NCBI GenBank assembly: GCA_951813545.1 | Contig: OX638352.1 | Location: 2,930,835-2,994,834, forward strand | Reading direction: 5' to 3' | DNA: 64,000 bases | Source: an uncultured Poribacteria bacterium | Lineage (GTDB): Bacteria > Poribacteria > WGA-4E > WGA-3G | Shown here: positions 18,001 through 25,952 of the stretch, piece by piece | How positions within the stretch are numbered: position 1 is the stretch's first letter | Layout: every line of letters begins with the position of its first letter | Made by a program: the position numbers and the translations under genes | Notes under the pieces: generated by a model | What the model was told of the DNA's origin: nothing | What the model saw: only the letters and a program-made list of their open reading frames with translations | Database searches by the model: none

Positions 18001-18625
18001 ATTGCGCGAAAGTGTAACGCGCGATGTCACGCCACGGGGTCAACCACCGAACGAGCGCGTTCCGACTCGTTACGGGGATTACAACGGCTCCAATTACGAC
18101 CAGCACCAACGGCAGGGCTACTGTCCAACCCCAGCGAAGGTGTTGCGGGTTCGGAACAGCCTCTGATAGATTATGTCTCGCCACCTCGGCATCAACCTGA
18201 CGCATGGCTGCCTCAACTAAAGCAGGGGAATCTGACGATTGCGTCTCTCGATTACGCGCTAATTCTATGATACCGAGTACGTGATCTCCGAAACGCGGAA
18301 ACTTGTGCTGCAGTAACCGAGCGATGCCATCCAATTGGCGATGTTTCCAAACCCAATTGTAGTACTTTAAGGGTAAGAAAAAGACCATGCCTACCATACC
18401 AACTGCCAGAATGAGTGCTCGTAAAAGCGCGGGCGTATCGAACACACGGTCCAGGCAAAACACGATAATATACGAAACAAGGAGACCAAAAATCGCTGCC
18501 AGCACACCTTCAGATAGTTTGATCGTCCATACCCGTTTTTGGTACTGTTCGAGTGCTGCTTTCATACGTGGCGGTAGGTTGATTGCGCCCTTTTGTGATT
18601 GTGTTTTTGCTTGTATTTGGTCCAT
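15092..18625 (-). CDS. DUF4175-like membrane protein of the MoxR/VWA cluster
   Basis: The 1177-residue protein has three N-terminal membrane segments (about 36-56, 65-88 and 168-188). A large outside part follows with beta-rich domains (200-520), then a coiled-coil and Gln/Glu-rich helical region (530-640), a Pro/Gly/Glu-rich low-complexity linker (about 640-790) and more helix to the end. This layout matches the DUF4175-type proteins found with MoxR, DUF58 and VWA genes in Planctomycetes and relatives. I chose the ATG at 18625 because AAGGAG lies seven bases before it; a TTG one codon upstream is less likely. It is probably an inner-membrane partner that reaches into the periplasm. Its biochemical role is unknown. 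Confidence 0.75.
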   Translation of the reverse strand: MDQIQAKTQSQKGAINLPPRMKAALEQYQKRVWTIKLSEGVLAAIFGLLVSYIIVFCLDRVFDTPALLRALILAVGMVGMVFFLPLKYYNWVWKHRQLDGIARLLQHKFPRFGDHVLGIIELARNRETQSSDSPALVEAAMRQVDAEVARHNLSEAVPNPQHLRWGWTVALPLVLVVIGAVVIPVTSRNALVRWLTPWRDIARYTFAQLEDTPELRVVPYAEPFDVETRLKDNSPWKPESGEARYADQVPVVAERDGATYLFQIPPQTKNGHLTLRVGDDRHSIPVEPKLRPALTALIAKVQLPAYLQRSKPLVEDVRGGTLSLLKGSTAVLEATATRELAEATLNGRPQSVIGARMMTQPISVETQTEMKLAWRDRFGLVAREPQVLQLEVQEDESPTVSFNKLKNNQVLLSTEVLTFEIQAADDFGVKQVGLEWEGIEHAIHNPNPTSGEKTVSSGKPTADSMTVAATFSAEREDVRPQSLRLRAFAEDYVPGRERVRSPALVLHVLTPAEHFRWLVEQMELWIGAAQEVHDKELQLYQTNRELRSLSPEALDDPAQRKRIQEQAAAERANAARLDSLVQLGTGLVKEATKNDEFDPEKLESWAEILQQLEEIAGQRMPSVADLLAQAAEAPGQSTGSPPASEPSGATAEGDQAAQGPPSPSAGEPNNLEKVEKYGPDSEKPPEGLDEIPEDPNTPGESVVVNRSKQPEGEPGYIPANPTPLVVDVESGFNEAEDAPGQAPQTVGGLGIPTTTLKGSGRDNDDEEEPPAPQTAELVLEAVKEQQELLDAFGNLAEEMNRLLTGFENSTFVKRLKAASRRQIDIAVDLNNLDGFGLVGSAIEETEKQVHREHLKASLRNELDIAADANNNLEGFRPEDSTMPDHPNRERLAEREIAESEATSTLLQDMVAYTDRRPSENLSRVLSEMQDAVVSNELQDMAKAIRNNFIGESTIEAEFWADTLDRWAEQLVDPLPESGPPEEMEMQTRPNLPPEIVVEVMRIINREIQLREETRELEQAKEALSTDEYRERSIALYDTQITLTEDTNEVAAQIALLPTAQEPFIQRQLTKVLEAAEVMDEVEDILAEPDTGPRAIAAITEVIEILLQTGRVPNAPTIITAPPPTASALTLIGVGDDSSGAFIENRSPRQATGKAGRVLPEEFRQGLDAYFDTLEGKQ

Positions 18626-18643
18626 CAAAAATCTCCTTGAAAT

Positions 18644-18755
18644 AGCTGTCGGCTATCAGCGGTCAGCAGTCAGCCAGAGGATTGTGTGGGTTTGGAAACA
18701 TTTATAACTGCCACACGAGTAGCTGAAGACTGAAGGCTATTCTGCTGATAGCCAT
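18644..18755. repeat. Heptamer inverted-arm repeat, intergenic
   Basis: Heptamers (GCTGTCG, GCTATCA, GCGGTCA, GCAGTCA) at 18646-18674 face a complementary-type arm (AGCTGAAGACTGAAGGCT, CTGATAGCC) at 18721-18754. The element fills the gap between the VWA and DUF4175-like genes. Confidence 0.6.
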
Positions 18756-18756
18756 T

Positions 18757-20964
18757 TTATATCGCACCAGTCAATTTTCTCGCAATCCAGAACACCCCCA
18801 GAAGTAAGATGAGAAGTCCTGCCCAAAGCGGGTGCGCCCAAATCCGTGTGCGATGCACCGTCGGTTCAGGCTCTGGCAAGGCTGCGAGGGAATCCAACAG
18901 ACTCCCGACCTCAGAAACTGTCACCAATTCGCCATCGGTAATCGTAGCAATTTCATCTAAGACATCAAAACGTGCCAAGCGTCCTTGTTGCTCTCGGTTC
19001 AACCCTTGGACTGACAGATCGGTTTGTACCGATGCCCCAGTTTCCGTGCTACTGGCAACAAGGCTGTAATTACCAGATTCTTCCGGCATAAATGCGCCTG
19101 TGAACAAACCCACCGCATCACCTTCACCTGGCTGAAGCCGGATCGTTTGTGTTTTACCTGAAGGTGAAATTGTCTGTACAATAACCGTCCCTTTATCCAA
19201 TGGAGCACCCAAGGTATCATTTACGTTGGCATTCAACATGACGACATCATCAACGTGAGGTCTGTCTGGTGCGTAAAACAACCGCATCGACTCGCCCTGT
19301 GCCATCTGTCGCCGATATGCCATCCACCGTGCGACTTGGCTCCAGAATCGGTAATGGTACTTGTCCTCAACGCCCTGCCGCCAACGCCATGCACTGTCAG
19401 TACCCATAAATAGGACCTTACCAGCACCATAAGTCTTGGTTACGATTAGTGGCACCCGTCCGGTAGCCGTTGCAACCTGATCGTGTACTGCCAAAGTCTC
19501 TGTTCCAACCTTGGTTCGTTTGACCCCTGCGTACCAGTAAAAGCCGGGTAACATGCGCCACACCCTGCGATTGCTCTCGTCGTTTTCTCCGAGACGAGTT
19601 AGCAAACTCCGTTGCCCCAGCTGTGTGAGCGAGAAATATCCTTGTGTGCTTGATCCAACACCATGAGGTGTAGCAGCGTCGAGAACGACTGGATAAAGAT
19701 CTGCAAGCGGACCTGACATCAATGATTCATGCATCCCGGTCCGTCCTGGCATAAAGACGAGACCTGCCGCTTGGGCACTGACGAGTTGTCGCAAGTCTCG
19801 TGCTTGTTCAACCGTCAATTGTTCCTCTCCGATACCGACATCACCGAGGAACACCACATCATAGCGACTCAGTTCGTTCGCCGTTGGAAAAACCTTGATA
19901 TAACCGCGACCCCCGCCCACTTTGGGTAATTTGGGATGAAAGAGAAGGCACGTTAATTCAACCCCTGCATCCCGTTCCAATGCATTGCGCAGATATCGGT
20001 ACTCCCACCGTGGGTAGGATTCAACAACAAGGACTTTCAATTGCTCCTTGCGCACGGAGATAGGCGCGGATATTTCATTGTTTTCCGGTATTAACTCTTG
20101 TGTATCAACTGGAATGTGCATCGTTAGGGTATAATCACCAGTCACCGGCGGTGTCCACACCATGTTTTCCTGTGCCTGACTCATAGCGGGAACACGGATA
20201 AGCTTGGTAGCTGTTGGTTTTTTGTTGACACTCAAAGTAACGCTCACGTCCCGATCCTGTCCCAAAGTATTGCGAACAACAAACGGGATGCGAAGTTGCT
20301 TGTTTACAACTGCATACGTTGGCGCGTCCATGCTAACCAACTCAATGTCAGGTAACGGCACTTTACTACCCACGCCAACCGCGAAAACGGGAATTCCTTT
20401 CATCCGAAACCGTGTAGCCGCCTCAACTGGAGAGTTACCGATATTCCAATCACCGTCGGACAGTAGCACGACCCCACGAAGGTTTTCGTGACTGTCCAGA
20501 ACATGCGAGAGTCCAGCGTTCAAGTCTGTTGCTTCTTCTGCGGGATCTAATTGCGAAGAAAACGGTTCAAAAACGACACTGAGATCGCTGGTATCCGATG
20601 GTTTCCAAACTTCCTCAGCCATCAGCGGTTGAATCGTCTCGGCACGACTTTTGGGCTTGTTAGAGATATTTTGCGTGTCAACGACATCCCGTGTTTTCAT
20701 GCTGTTAGATTCATCCCAAAGTACAGCAAGCGTAGAACGTTGGTCTGGTAATTGCGTCCGTAGCCATTCCGGTTGATTCAGGGTTACAACGACTAAGCAG
20801 ATCAACACAAAACGGAGCAATTCAAGTGCGCCAGTCTTCTTGCTATAACCGCTGCGATGCCACGCCAGCCAGCATAATACGCCAGCCACAGCAATGAGAA
20901 CCAGTCCGAAAAACAGGACGGATCCGCTTGAAAAAAACTCAAGATTTCCCTGTTGTTCTTGCAT
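18757..20964 (-). CDS. Membrane VWA / amidotransferase-like protein
   Basis: The 735-residue protein has two N-terminal membrane helices (about 12-33 and 43-63). A von Willebrand A domain follows with a complete metal site motif in LAVLWDESNSMKTRD (DxSxS, about 80-90) and LRGVVLLSDGDWNIG (about 140). A beta region comes next, then a class I glutamine-amidotransferase-like fold (VLVVESYPRWEYRYLRNALE about 310; LRQLVSAQAAGLVFMPGRTG about 390), where I see no nucleophilic Cys, so it is probably not catalytic. One more membrane helix (about 712-730) ends the protein. Such large VWA proteins form the core of MoxR/DUF58/BatA clusters. AAGGAACATTAAAAA precedes the ATG. Confidence 0.82.
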   Translation of the reverse strand: MQEQQGNLEFFSSGSVLFFGLVLIAVAGVLCWLAWHRSGYSKKTGALELLRFVLICLVVVTLNQPEWLRTQLPDQRSTLAVLWDESNSMKTRDVVDTQNISNKPKSRAETIQPLMAEEVWKPSDTSDLSVVFEPFSSQLDPAEEATDLNAGLSHVLDSHENLRGVVLLSDGDWNIGNSPVEAATRFRMKGIPVFAVGVGSKVPLPDIELVSMDAPTYAVVNKQLRIPFVVRNTLGQDRDVSVTLSVNKKPTATKLIRVPAMSQAQENMVWTPPVTGDYTLTMHIPVDTQELIPENNEISAPISVRKEQLKVLVVESYPRWEYRYLRNALERDAGVELTCLLFHPKLPKVGGGRGYIKVFPTANELSRYDVVFLGDVGIGEEQLTVEQARDLRQLVSAQAAGLVFMPGRTGMHESLMSGPLADLYPVVLDAATPHGVGSSTQGYFSLTQLGQRSLLTRLGENDESNRRVWRMLPGFYWYAGVKRTKVGTETLAVHDQVATATGRVPLIVTKTYGAGKVLFMGTDSAWRWRQGVEDKYHYRFWSQVARWMAYRRQMAQGESMRLFYAPDRPHVDDVVMLNANVNDTLGAPLDKGTVIVQTISPSGKTQTIRLQPGEGDAVGLFTGAFMPEESGNYSLVASSTETGASVQTDLSVQGLNREQQGRLARFDVLDEIATITDGELVTVSEVGSLLDSLAALPEPEPTVHRTRIWAHPLWAGLLILLLGVFWIARKLTGAI

Positions 20965-20985
20965 TTTTTAATGTTCCTTGGAATA

Positions 20986-21140
20986 GTTGTCGGTTCTCGG
21001 TTTTCGGTTATCGGTTAAGAAACCTTGTGGCAGTTACCATAGTCGTTATTTCCACAACGAACCTCTTTAACTGACAACCGAAAGATTTTTCGTAGAAAAC
21101 CGTACTGAAGACCGATAACCACTCACTTCGTTTCAGGCTA
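20986..21140. repeat. Heptamer inverted-arm repeat, intergenic
   Basis: Four consecutive heptamers of the type GTTNTCG occupy 20986-21015. A complementary-type arm (CTGACAACCGAAAG, CTGAAGACCGATAACC) lies at 21071-21120. CACTTCGTTTCAGGCTA at 21123-21139 also occurs in the leader repeats near 43178 and 47463. Confidence 0.62.
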
Positions 21141-21202
21141 ACATAATCGGAAAGTTTTAAAGTCCGTAGAGTGTGCTAAAGTTTGTAAAGTGGTCAACAA
21201 CT

Positions 21203-23206
21203 TTAGTGCACTTGTGAACTTCCTGACCGTCTACTCGGCAAACTCAGCACTGCTTCGGCAACAAGTGCCACCGCCATTGCAATGAGAAAGATACGCCACA
21301 ACTCACTTGCCAAGGCAGACGTATCGCCAATATCAGCATCAATTCGTCGATACGACATGCCATCAAATAACGCGTCTACTGTCGCGACGGGTACAGTCTG
21401 CGCTATGTCTTCAACTTGGCTGCGGTTCACGGCTGCCCAATATTCACCGTCTCTGTATACTCCCGCATGTAGCCCCCGTTGTGAAAAGTGTGAGAGGGGC
21501 GGTGCGTCGTCTGTCGGAGCGACCGGTTCCCATTGATTGCGGTCAGCGAGTACACCAGGCCCCGCGTTGCGTTGGGAGGCAACAGCCAATGAACGGCTGC
21601 CTTCAGTTAGTGCGCGCTGCAACATCACATAAAAGACCACACCCTCACGTTCAAGAGAAGAAAATTGCGCTGTGGGTAGGGTGCTACAAAAATAAACTGC
21701 GCCCCGGTCTGTAGCGACACGGGTTAGCAGAGAAGCCTCGTCCTCAAACCTTGCCAAAGGTGTCCCGGTGCTTTCAAAGGCGCGGTAGCGATAAGTGAGC
21801 AGTTGGTTCAATGGTAAAGCGTCGCCACTCTCTACATGTGCCAGTAGATCTGCGTCCGCACGCCACCATGAGATTTTGGAAACTTGCTGACCTTCAGCGG
21901 TCTGCCAGTTGCCCCAACGTGAAGCAAATAATTCCTCACTTGCACTTTGACTCGGCGGGAAAAACATAACCACACGCCCCGCATCGACGAACTGTTCAAT
22001 TTGTGATGCTACCAACCCCTGTGGCAGGGCTGCCTGCCAAATCAATAGGCTTGTATTTTCCCAGTCAATTTCAGCAATGCGATCCACCGAAATCACAGTG
22101 GTCTGGTGTTGGAGCCGTGGGTCGGGCGGAATAGCAAGTGCCCGACGAAACGCTTCGCCAATCTTCGCGTCATCACTAACGACGACAGCCTTTCGGATAG
22201 GTGATTCCGAAAATACAAAGAAAAACCGATTGTCCAACGGATTCGCATCACCGGGCAATCCAACTGAACCCCAACCTGAACTGAGCTTGGCCTCAATAGG
22301 GATACGGTGTCCTCGCAAAGAGGCACCCTGCCTATCAAGGTCTACTTCAACCACAGAGCGAACATTGTTGACTTCAAACTCAATCGGAACCTTCTGCCGT
22401 GTGCCACTGCTGTTATCTGTTGCCCGAACCACGACATCAAGAATGAGTTCCGCGTCGTTGCCACGCGCCCATCGTTGCACGTTTTCTACCCTTACAGACA
22501 AGTTGCCCGGAGGTGAATCCGTATATGCGAGCAAGAAATGATGTATGCCTTCTAACTGCGCAAACTCCTCGCGTATCGCGTTCCAGCGCCCGCTGTCAAC
22601 ATCCCAATCGTTCTCATTTAAATCCGAGCAGAACCATAAGTCGGCTCTTCCGGATTCATTTGCCTTGAGATATGCCAAGGCGGTTTCAAGCATCGCCGGA
22701 ATATCCGCACTCATGGCAGTCGATCCGGTCATGGGCAAGTTCAATAGTGCTTTCGGCGAATCTACTTCCTGCAGTTGACCGGTGGCACTATCGATGAGAA
22801 CGAGGTGTGTTCCATAATCACCTTGCTCAAGCAATTCTGCGAGTTTCTGCAGTGCCATGGCTCTCTTCGACTGACCTACTTGTAAATCTTGCATTTCCAT
22901 GCTGGGGGATCGGTCAAGGAGAATCAAGGTTGCATCCGGTTTACCCAGTCCGATACTGCCCAACCATCCACCTGATAGTGGACGGCTGACGACGAAAATT
23001 AAAGCTGCGATTGCGAGTACACGCATCAGTAGGATGAGAAAATGCCGAAGCCGTGCCATACCTTTGCTCATGCGCTTCGCCGTCATGAGAAACATCATCG
23101 CCGCCCAAGGGATGGTGCGGTGCCGATGCTGATTGATTAAGTGAATGATAATTGGCAGTGCTACCAAAGGGAGCGCAATTAATGCCAACGGTTGCAGAAA
23201 ACTCAT
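21203..23206 (-). CDS. BatA-type membrane protein with VWA domain
   Basis: The 667-residue protein opens with a classical BatA N-terminal domain (MSFLQPLALIALPLVALPI, then HLINQHRHRTIPWAAMMFL) with membrane helices at about 7-25 and 58-78. A VWA domain begins near 92 with a complete metal motif, LILLDRSPSMEMQ (DxSxS). The C-terminal half (about 310-600) looks like the amidotransferase-like fold of its neighbour. A last membrane helix is at about 636-656. It is probably an inner-membrane scaffold working with the DUF58 and MoxR proteins encoded upstream. The start is set by a leader repeat with AAGG and an A/T-rich spacer directly before the ATG (23209-23280). Confidence 0.85.
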   Translation of the reverse strand: MSFLQPLALIALPLVALPIIIHLINQHRHRTIPWAAMMFLMTAKRMSKGMARLRHFLILLMRVLAIAALIFVVSRPLSGGWLGSIGLGKPDATLILLDRSPSMEMQDLQVGQSKRAMALQKLAELLEQGDYGTHLVLIDSATGQLQEVDSPKALLNLPMTGSTAMSADIPAMLETALAYLKANESGRADLWFCSDLNENDWDVDSGRWNAIREEFAQLEGIHHFLLAYTDSPPGNLSVRVENVQRWARGNDAELILDVVVRATDNSSGTRQKVPIEFEVNNVRSVVEVDLDRQGASLRGHRIPIEAKLSSGWGSVGLPGDANPLDNRFFFVFSESPIRKAVVVSDDAKIGEAFRRALAIPPDPRLQHQTTVISVDRIAEIDWENTSLLIWQAALPQGLVASQIEQFVDAGRVVMFFPPSQSASEELFASRWGNWQTAEGQQVSKISWWRADADLLAHVESGDALPLNQLLTYRYRAFESTGTPLARFEDEASLLTRVATDRGAVYFCSTLPTAQFSSLEREGVVFYVMLQRALTEGSRSLAVASQRNAGPGVLADRNQWEPVAPTDDAPPLSHFSQRGLHAGVYRDGEYWAAVNRSQVEDIAQTVPVATVDALFDGMSYRRIDADIGDTSALASELWRIFLIAMAVALVAEAVLSLPSRRSGSSQVH

Positions 23207-23208
23207 AT

Positions 23209-23285
23209 TTTTAATTTACCTTGCGATTCGTTCAGATAGATTTTTGCGAAAAAAATCCGTCTCCGTATATCCGCCCTCCATTACA
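23209..23285 (-). repeat. Leader repeat, copy before the BatA-type gene
   Basis: On the minus strand GGCGGATATACGGA is followed about 45 bases later by GAATCGCAAGG and TAAATTAAAAAT, which ends at the start codon. The same blocks occur before the GT4 gene (47390-47460), before the MFS gene, and in reverse at 24470-24545. The AAGG within it is the ribosome-binding site. Confidence 0.65.
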
Positions 23286-23339
23286 TTACGGGCTTACGTT
23301 TTGAACTTTTTCACCAGATTAACAACTGGTAGCCACACC

Positions 23340-24242
23340 TTACTTGTGTCTTTTTGGTGTGCGTCCTAGTAAGAAACGCGCGAGTATGTCGTCGTAGTTC
23401 TCGTTGATGTAGACTCGGTGGTAGTCAATCTCGGTATCGCGAACGACCTCGTTCATCCCTTCGAGGTATCCTTCGAGCGCGCGCTGATATTGTGCCCCGA
23501 TGACGGTTGGATCTGCCAATACAGGCTCGCCGCCCTCCATGTCAACAAAACGCATTGGACGATCAAATTCTAATTCCAACTCAATCCGATCTAACAGATG
23601 AAAGACCGCGACATCATGTTTACGGAATCGCAAGTGGTCAAAACAGTTCCGCACGACTTCCGGCTCAATGAACAGATCGGAAAGAATAATGATTAATGCT
23701 CTCTGTGGGACACGTTCAGCGGTTTCATGAAGAACGTTCGCCAATCCAGTTTCGCCAGATGCCTCCATTGCACCTAACTCATCAAGTACAGTGCTCAGGT
23801 GGGTCGCGCTGCGTTTGGGAGGAATCTCTTTGTGGAATTCCGTGCCTGCACAGTAGAGTCCGACTGCATCACCTTGCTGAGCGGCGATATACGCCAAAGT
23901 GCCTGCGACGCGACGGGCATAGTCAAGTTTACTTGTACCGTTGTGTGCGAAACCCATGGAGCCGCTGGTATCAATAACCAAACACAGCCGCAGGTTGGTA
24001 TCCGCCTCAAACTCTTTGATGTAGTAGCGATCATTCCGGGCGTAAGCCCGCCAATCAAGCCTCCGAGTGTCATCACCTGGGACGTACTTACGGTACTCCG
24101 CAAACTCAAGACTGGAGCCGCGAATTGGACTCCGGTGTTTGCCGGATACGCTTCCAATCATGGGCAATCGAGCGTGAAGTTGAAGTGTCGAAAGACGTTC
24201 CAAAACTTTCTGATCGAGGTAATCCCGTTTAAGTTGCAGCAT
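23340..24242 (-). CDS. DUF58 family protein
   Basis: The 300-residue soluble protein has the DUF58 signature FAEYRKYVPGDDTRRLDWRAYAR (about 47-69) and a VWA-type metal motif in LVIDTSGSMG (D91, S93, S95). DUF58 proteins are almost always encoded next to a MoxR ATPase and bridge it to the membrane VWA proteins. Here it lies between moxR (upstream) and the BatA-type gene (downstream). The start follows a tandemly duplicated leader repeat (24251-24451) carrying CCGCAAGG as its ribosome-binding site. Confidence 0.93.
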   Translation of the reverse strand: MLQLKRDYLDQKVLERLSTLQLHARLPMIGSVSGKHRSPIRGSSLEFAEYRKYVPGDDTRRLDWRAYARNDRYYIKEFEADTNLRLCLVIDTSGSMGFAHNGTSKLDYARRVAGTLAYIAAQQGDAVGLYCAGTEFHKEIPPKRSATHLSTVLDELGAMEASGETGLANVLHETAERVPQRALIIILSDLFIEPEVVRNCFDHLRFRKHDVAVFHLLDRIELELEFDRPMRFVDMEGGEPVLADPTVIGAQYQRALEGYLEGMNEVVRDTEIDYHRVYINENYDDILARFLLGRTPKRHK

Positions 24243-24250
24243 ATCTTTTT

Positions 24251-24451
24251 AACTTACCTTGCGGTCAATCAACCGAGTTTGGAGAATAAAAACCTCTTAG
24301 AGAATCCAAGTCGAACGTTGTTCGACTTTCAGCACTTTGACCAGAGTTTCTAACTTACCTTGCGGTCAATCAACCGAGTTTGGAGAATAAAAACCTCTTA
24401 GAGAATCCAAGTCGAACGTTGTCCGACTTTCAGCACTTTGACCAGAGATTG
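24251..24451 (-). repeat. Tandem duplication (2 x 101 bp) of a leader repeat
   Basis: The stretch at 24251-24351 is repeated at 24352-24451 with a period of 101 bases and essentially one internal difference (TTCGAC against TCCGAC). On the minus strand each copy contains GTCGAACAACG, CTTGGATTCT, a GAGGTTTTT block and CCGCAAGGTAAGTTAAAAA. Only the lower copy is next to the DUF58 start codon. A diverged copy lies at 50995-51100. Confidence 0.88.
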
Positions 24452-24469
24452 TAAGCCCAAGCATCACAT

Positions 24470-24545
24470 CGAGAGACCGGATATACGGACAGACATTTTC
24501 TCGCGAATCCGCCTAAACGAACCGCGAGGAAAATCAAGAATTTCC
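24470..24545 (+). repeat. Leader repeat, reverse-orientation copy at the moxR 3' end
   Basis: Read on the plus strand, CCGGATATACGGA (24478) is followed by ACGAACCGCGAGGAAAATCA (24517-24536), matching the blocks of the leader repeat before the BatA gene. Here no gene starts after it. Instead it overlaps the stop codon of moxR, which runs the other way. This argues for a mobile origin. Confidence 0.5.
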
Positions 24546-25556
24546 TTCAGACAATTCTTCAACGAGTCGGCTGACAAGGTCTTTACTGGTGATATTTTCG
24601 GATTCCGCGGCAAAGGAGGTAATGACGCGATGCGCCAATACCGGTTCCGCTACGGCGGTCACATCTTCGAGTCGCGCCATATAACTACCGCTGAGTGCTG
24701 CGCGTGCTTTCGCACCGAGAATCAAGTATTGGACGGCGCGCGGACCGGCACCCCAAGCAACCAGTGGCTTGAGCCAGTCAGGTGCTGCGTCCCCCTTCGG
24801 ACGTGTGCTACGCGCGAGGTCAACAGCGAATTCGTAGATGTGATCAGCGACGGGGACGCGACGGACGAGGTCCTGAAAGGCGCGTACGCGCTTACCTGTC
24901 AGAACGTGTTCAAGTGTGGGCAGTGCCACACCTGTCGTTGTGCGGGCAATCTCTATCTCCTCAAGCCGTGCCGGATAGTCGACTTCGATCCTGAACATAA
25001 ATCGATCTAATTGCGCTTCCGGCAAGGGGTACGTTCCTTCCTGCTCAATGGGGTTTTGTGTCGCCAGCACGAAGAAGGGGGGATCCAGAGAATATGTTCT
25101 GCCGATTACAGTGATTTTGTATTCCTGCATCGCCTCAAGCATGGCAGCCTGCGTCTTTGAAGGTGCCCGGTTAATCTCGTCTGCTAAAATGAGATTGGCA
25201 AAGAGCGGCCCCTTCACAAATTCAAACTCGCGCCTGCCGCCCGGAATCTCCTGAAGAATGTCGGTTCCGGTGATGTCCATCGGCATCAGGTCAGGTGTGA
25301 ACTGGATTCGGCTGAACTGCAATGCCATCGTTTCAGCGAACCGGCTCACTAATAGAGTTTTTGCCAAGCCGGGAACGCCCATCAACAGTGCGTGCCCTTG
25401 AGAAAACAGACAAATCGCTAAATGCTCGATGACCTGTTCCTGACCGATGATAATCTTTGCAAGTGCCACCTTCAATTGGTCGTAGACATTGCGCAGTTCG
25501 TCAATTGCGGCAACGTCGTCGGCATGCATTACGTCGTTGTTTTGAGTGGTTGCCAT
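24534..25556 (-). CDS. moxR: MoxR-family AAA+ ATPase
   Basis: The 340-residue AAA+ ATPase has Walker A GVPGLAKT (60-67), Walker B LILADEINRAP and the MoxR signature FVLATQNPIEQEGTYPLPEAQLDRFMF. The C-terminal lid contains RSTRPKGDAAPDWLKPLVAWGAGPRA, a typical MoxR sequence. MoxR proteins act as chaperone-like ATPases that mature or load partner complexes, usually together with VWA proteins. It is the first gene of the large minus-strand cluster and is followed by DUF58 and the VWA membrane proteins. AAGGAAATTTT precedes the ATG. Family assignment is secure; the target is not known. Confidence 0.95.
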   Translation of the reverse strand: MATTQNNDVMHADDVAAIDELRNVYDQLKVALAKIIIGQEQVIEHLAICLFSQGHALLMGVPGLAKTLLVSRFAETMALQFSRIQFTPDLMPMDITGTDILQEIPGGRREFEFVKGPLFANLILADEINRAPSKTQAAMLEAMQEYKITVIGRTYSLDPPFFVLATQNPIEQEGTYPLPEAQLDRFMFRIEVDYPARLEEIEIARTTTGVALPTLEHVLTGKRVRAFQDLVRRVPVADHIYEFAVDLARSTRPKGDAAPDWLKPLVAWGAGPRAVQYLILGAKARAALSGSYMARLEDVTAVAEPVLAHRVITSFAAESENITSKDLVSRLVEELSEGNS

Positions 25557-25842
25557 AAAATTTCCTTTCGTATTATTAACTGTCGGTTTTCAGTCGGAAG
25601 CGTATTCCACTTTCCGTAACCGATGACTTTGCCCCTCAACTCGTCCTTTTACGTGAGTTCGGTAACCTTGAAAATGTATCTTAATTTGAGTGGCACACAT
25701 TAATGTTTTCTTCAAACCAATGCGGGATATGATCCCTTTCGATTATTAGTGACGCATTTCCGCATCGAAAAAGGTGCATAATTTTTGAAAATAAAAAATT
25801 AAACGGAGTCATTATCAGAAGCATGAGTATTGTTATGGAGAT
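25557..25842. other. Non-coding stretch upstream of moxR
   Basis: No credible gene is seen here. It should contain the moxR promoter (minus strand), but no box pair stands out. It holds a short heptamer trace (CTGTCGG, TTTTCAG near 25580) and ends at the MITE-like element beginning at 25843. Confidence 0.4.
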
Positions 25843-25950
25843 TTATAGTAAAATCCATAATTACCTATACACCGTTGCAATGGCGAGGTTACTAGGGGAA
25901 ACACCCAAGCAAAACACCTTCGCCAGCGGTGGTGGGGTGTTTGTTCCTGA
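25843..25950. repeat. MITE-like element, truncated right end, at the cotH 3' end
   Basis: The left end TTATAGTAAAATCC (25843) and the following TAATTACCTATACACC match the element at 44512. The right TTTACTATAA end is missing. The interior shares GAAACACCCAAGCAAAA with the leader repeat at 43141. The element is bracketed by an imperfect 20-base direct repeat (25826-25845 and 25955-25974; 18 of 20 match), and the right copy encodes the last residues of the CotH protein. Confidence 0.6.
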
Positions 25951-25952
25951 GA

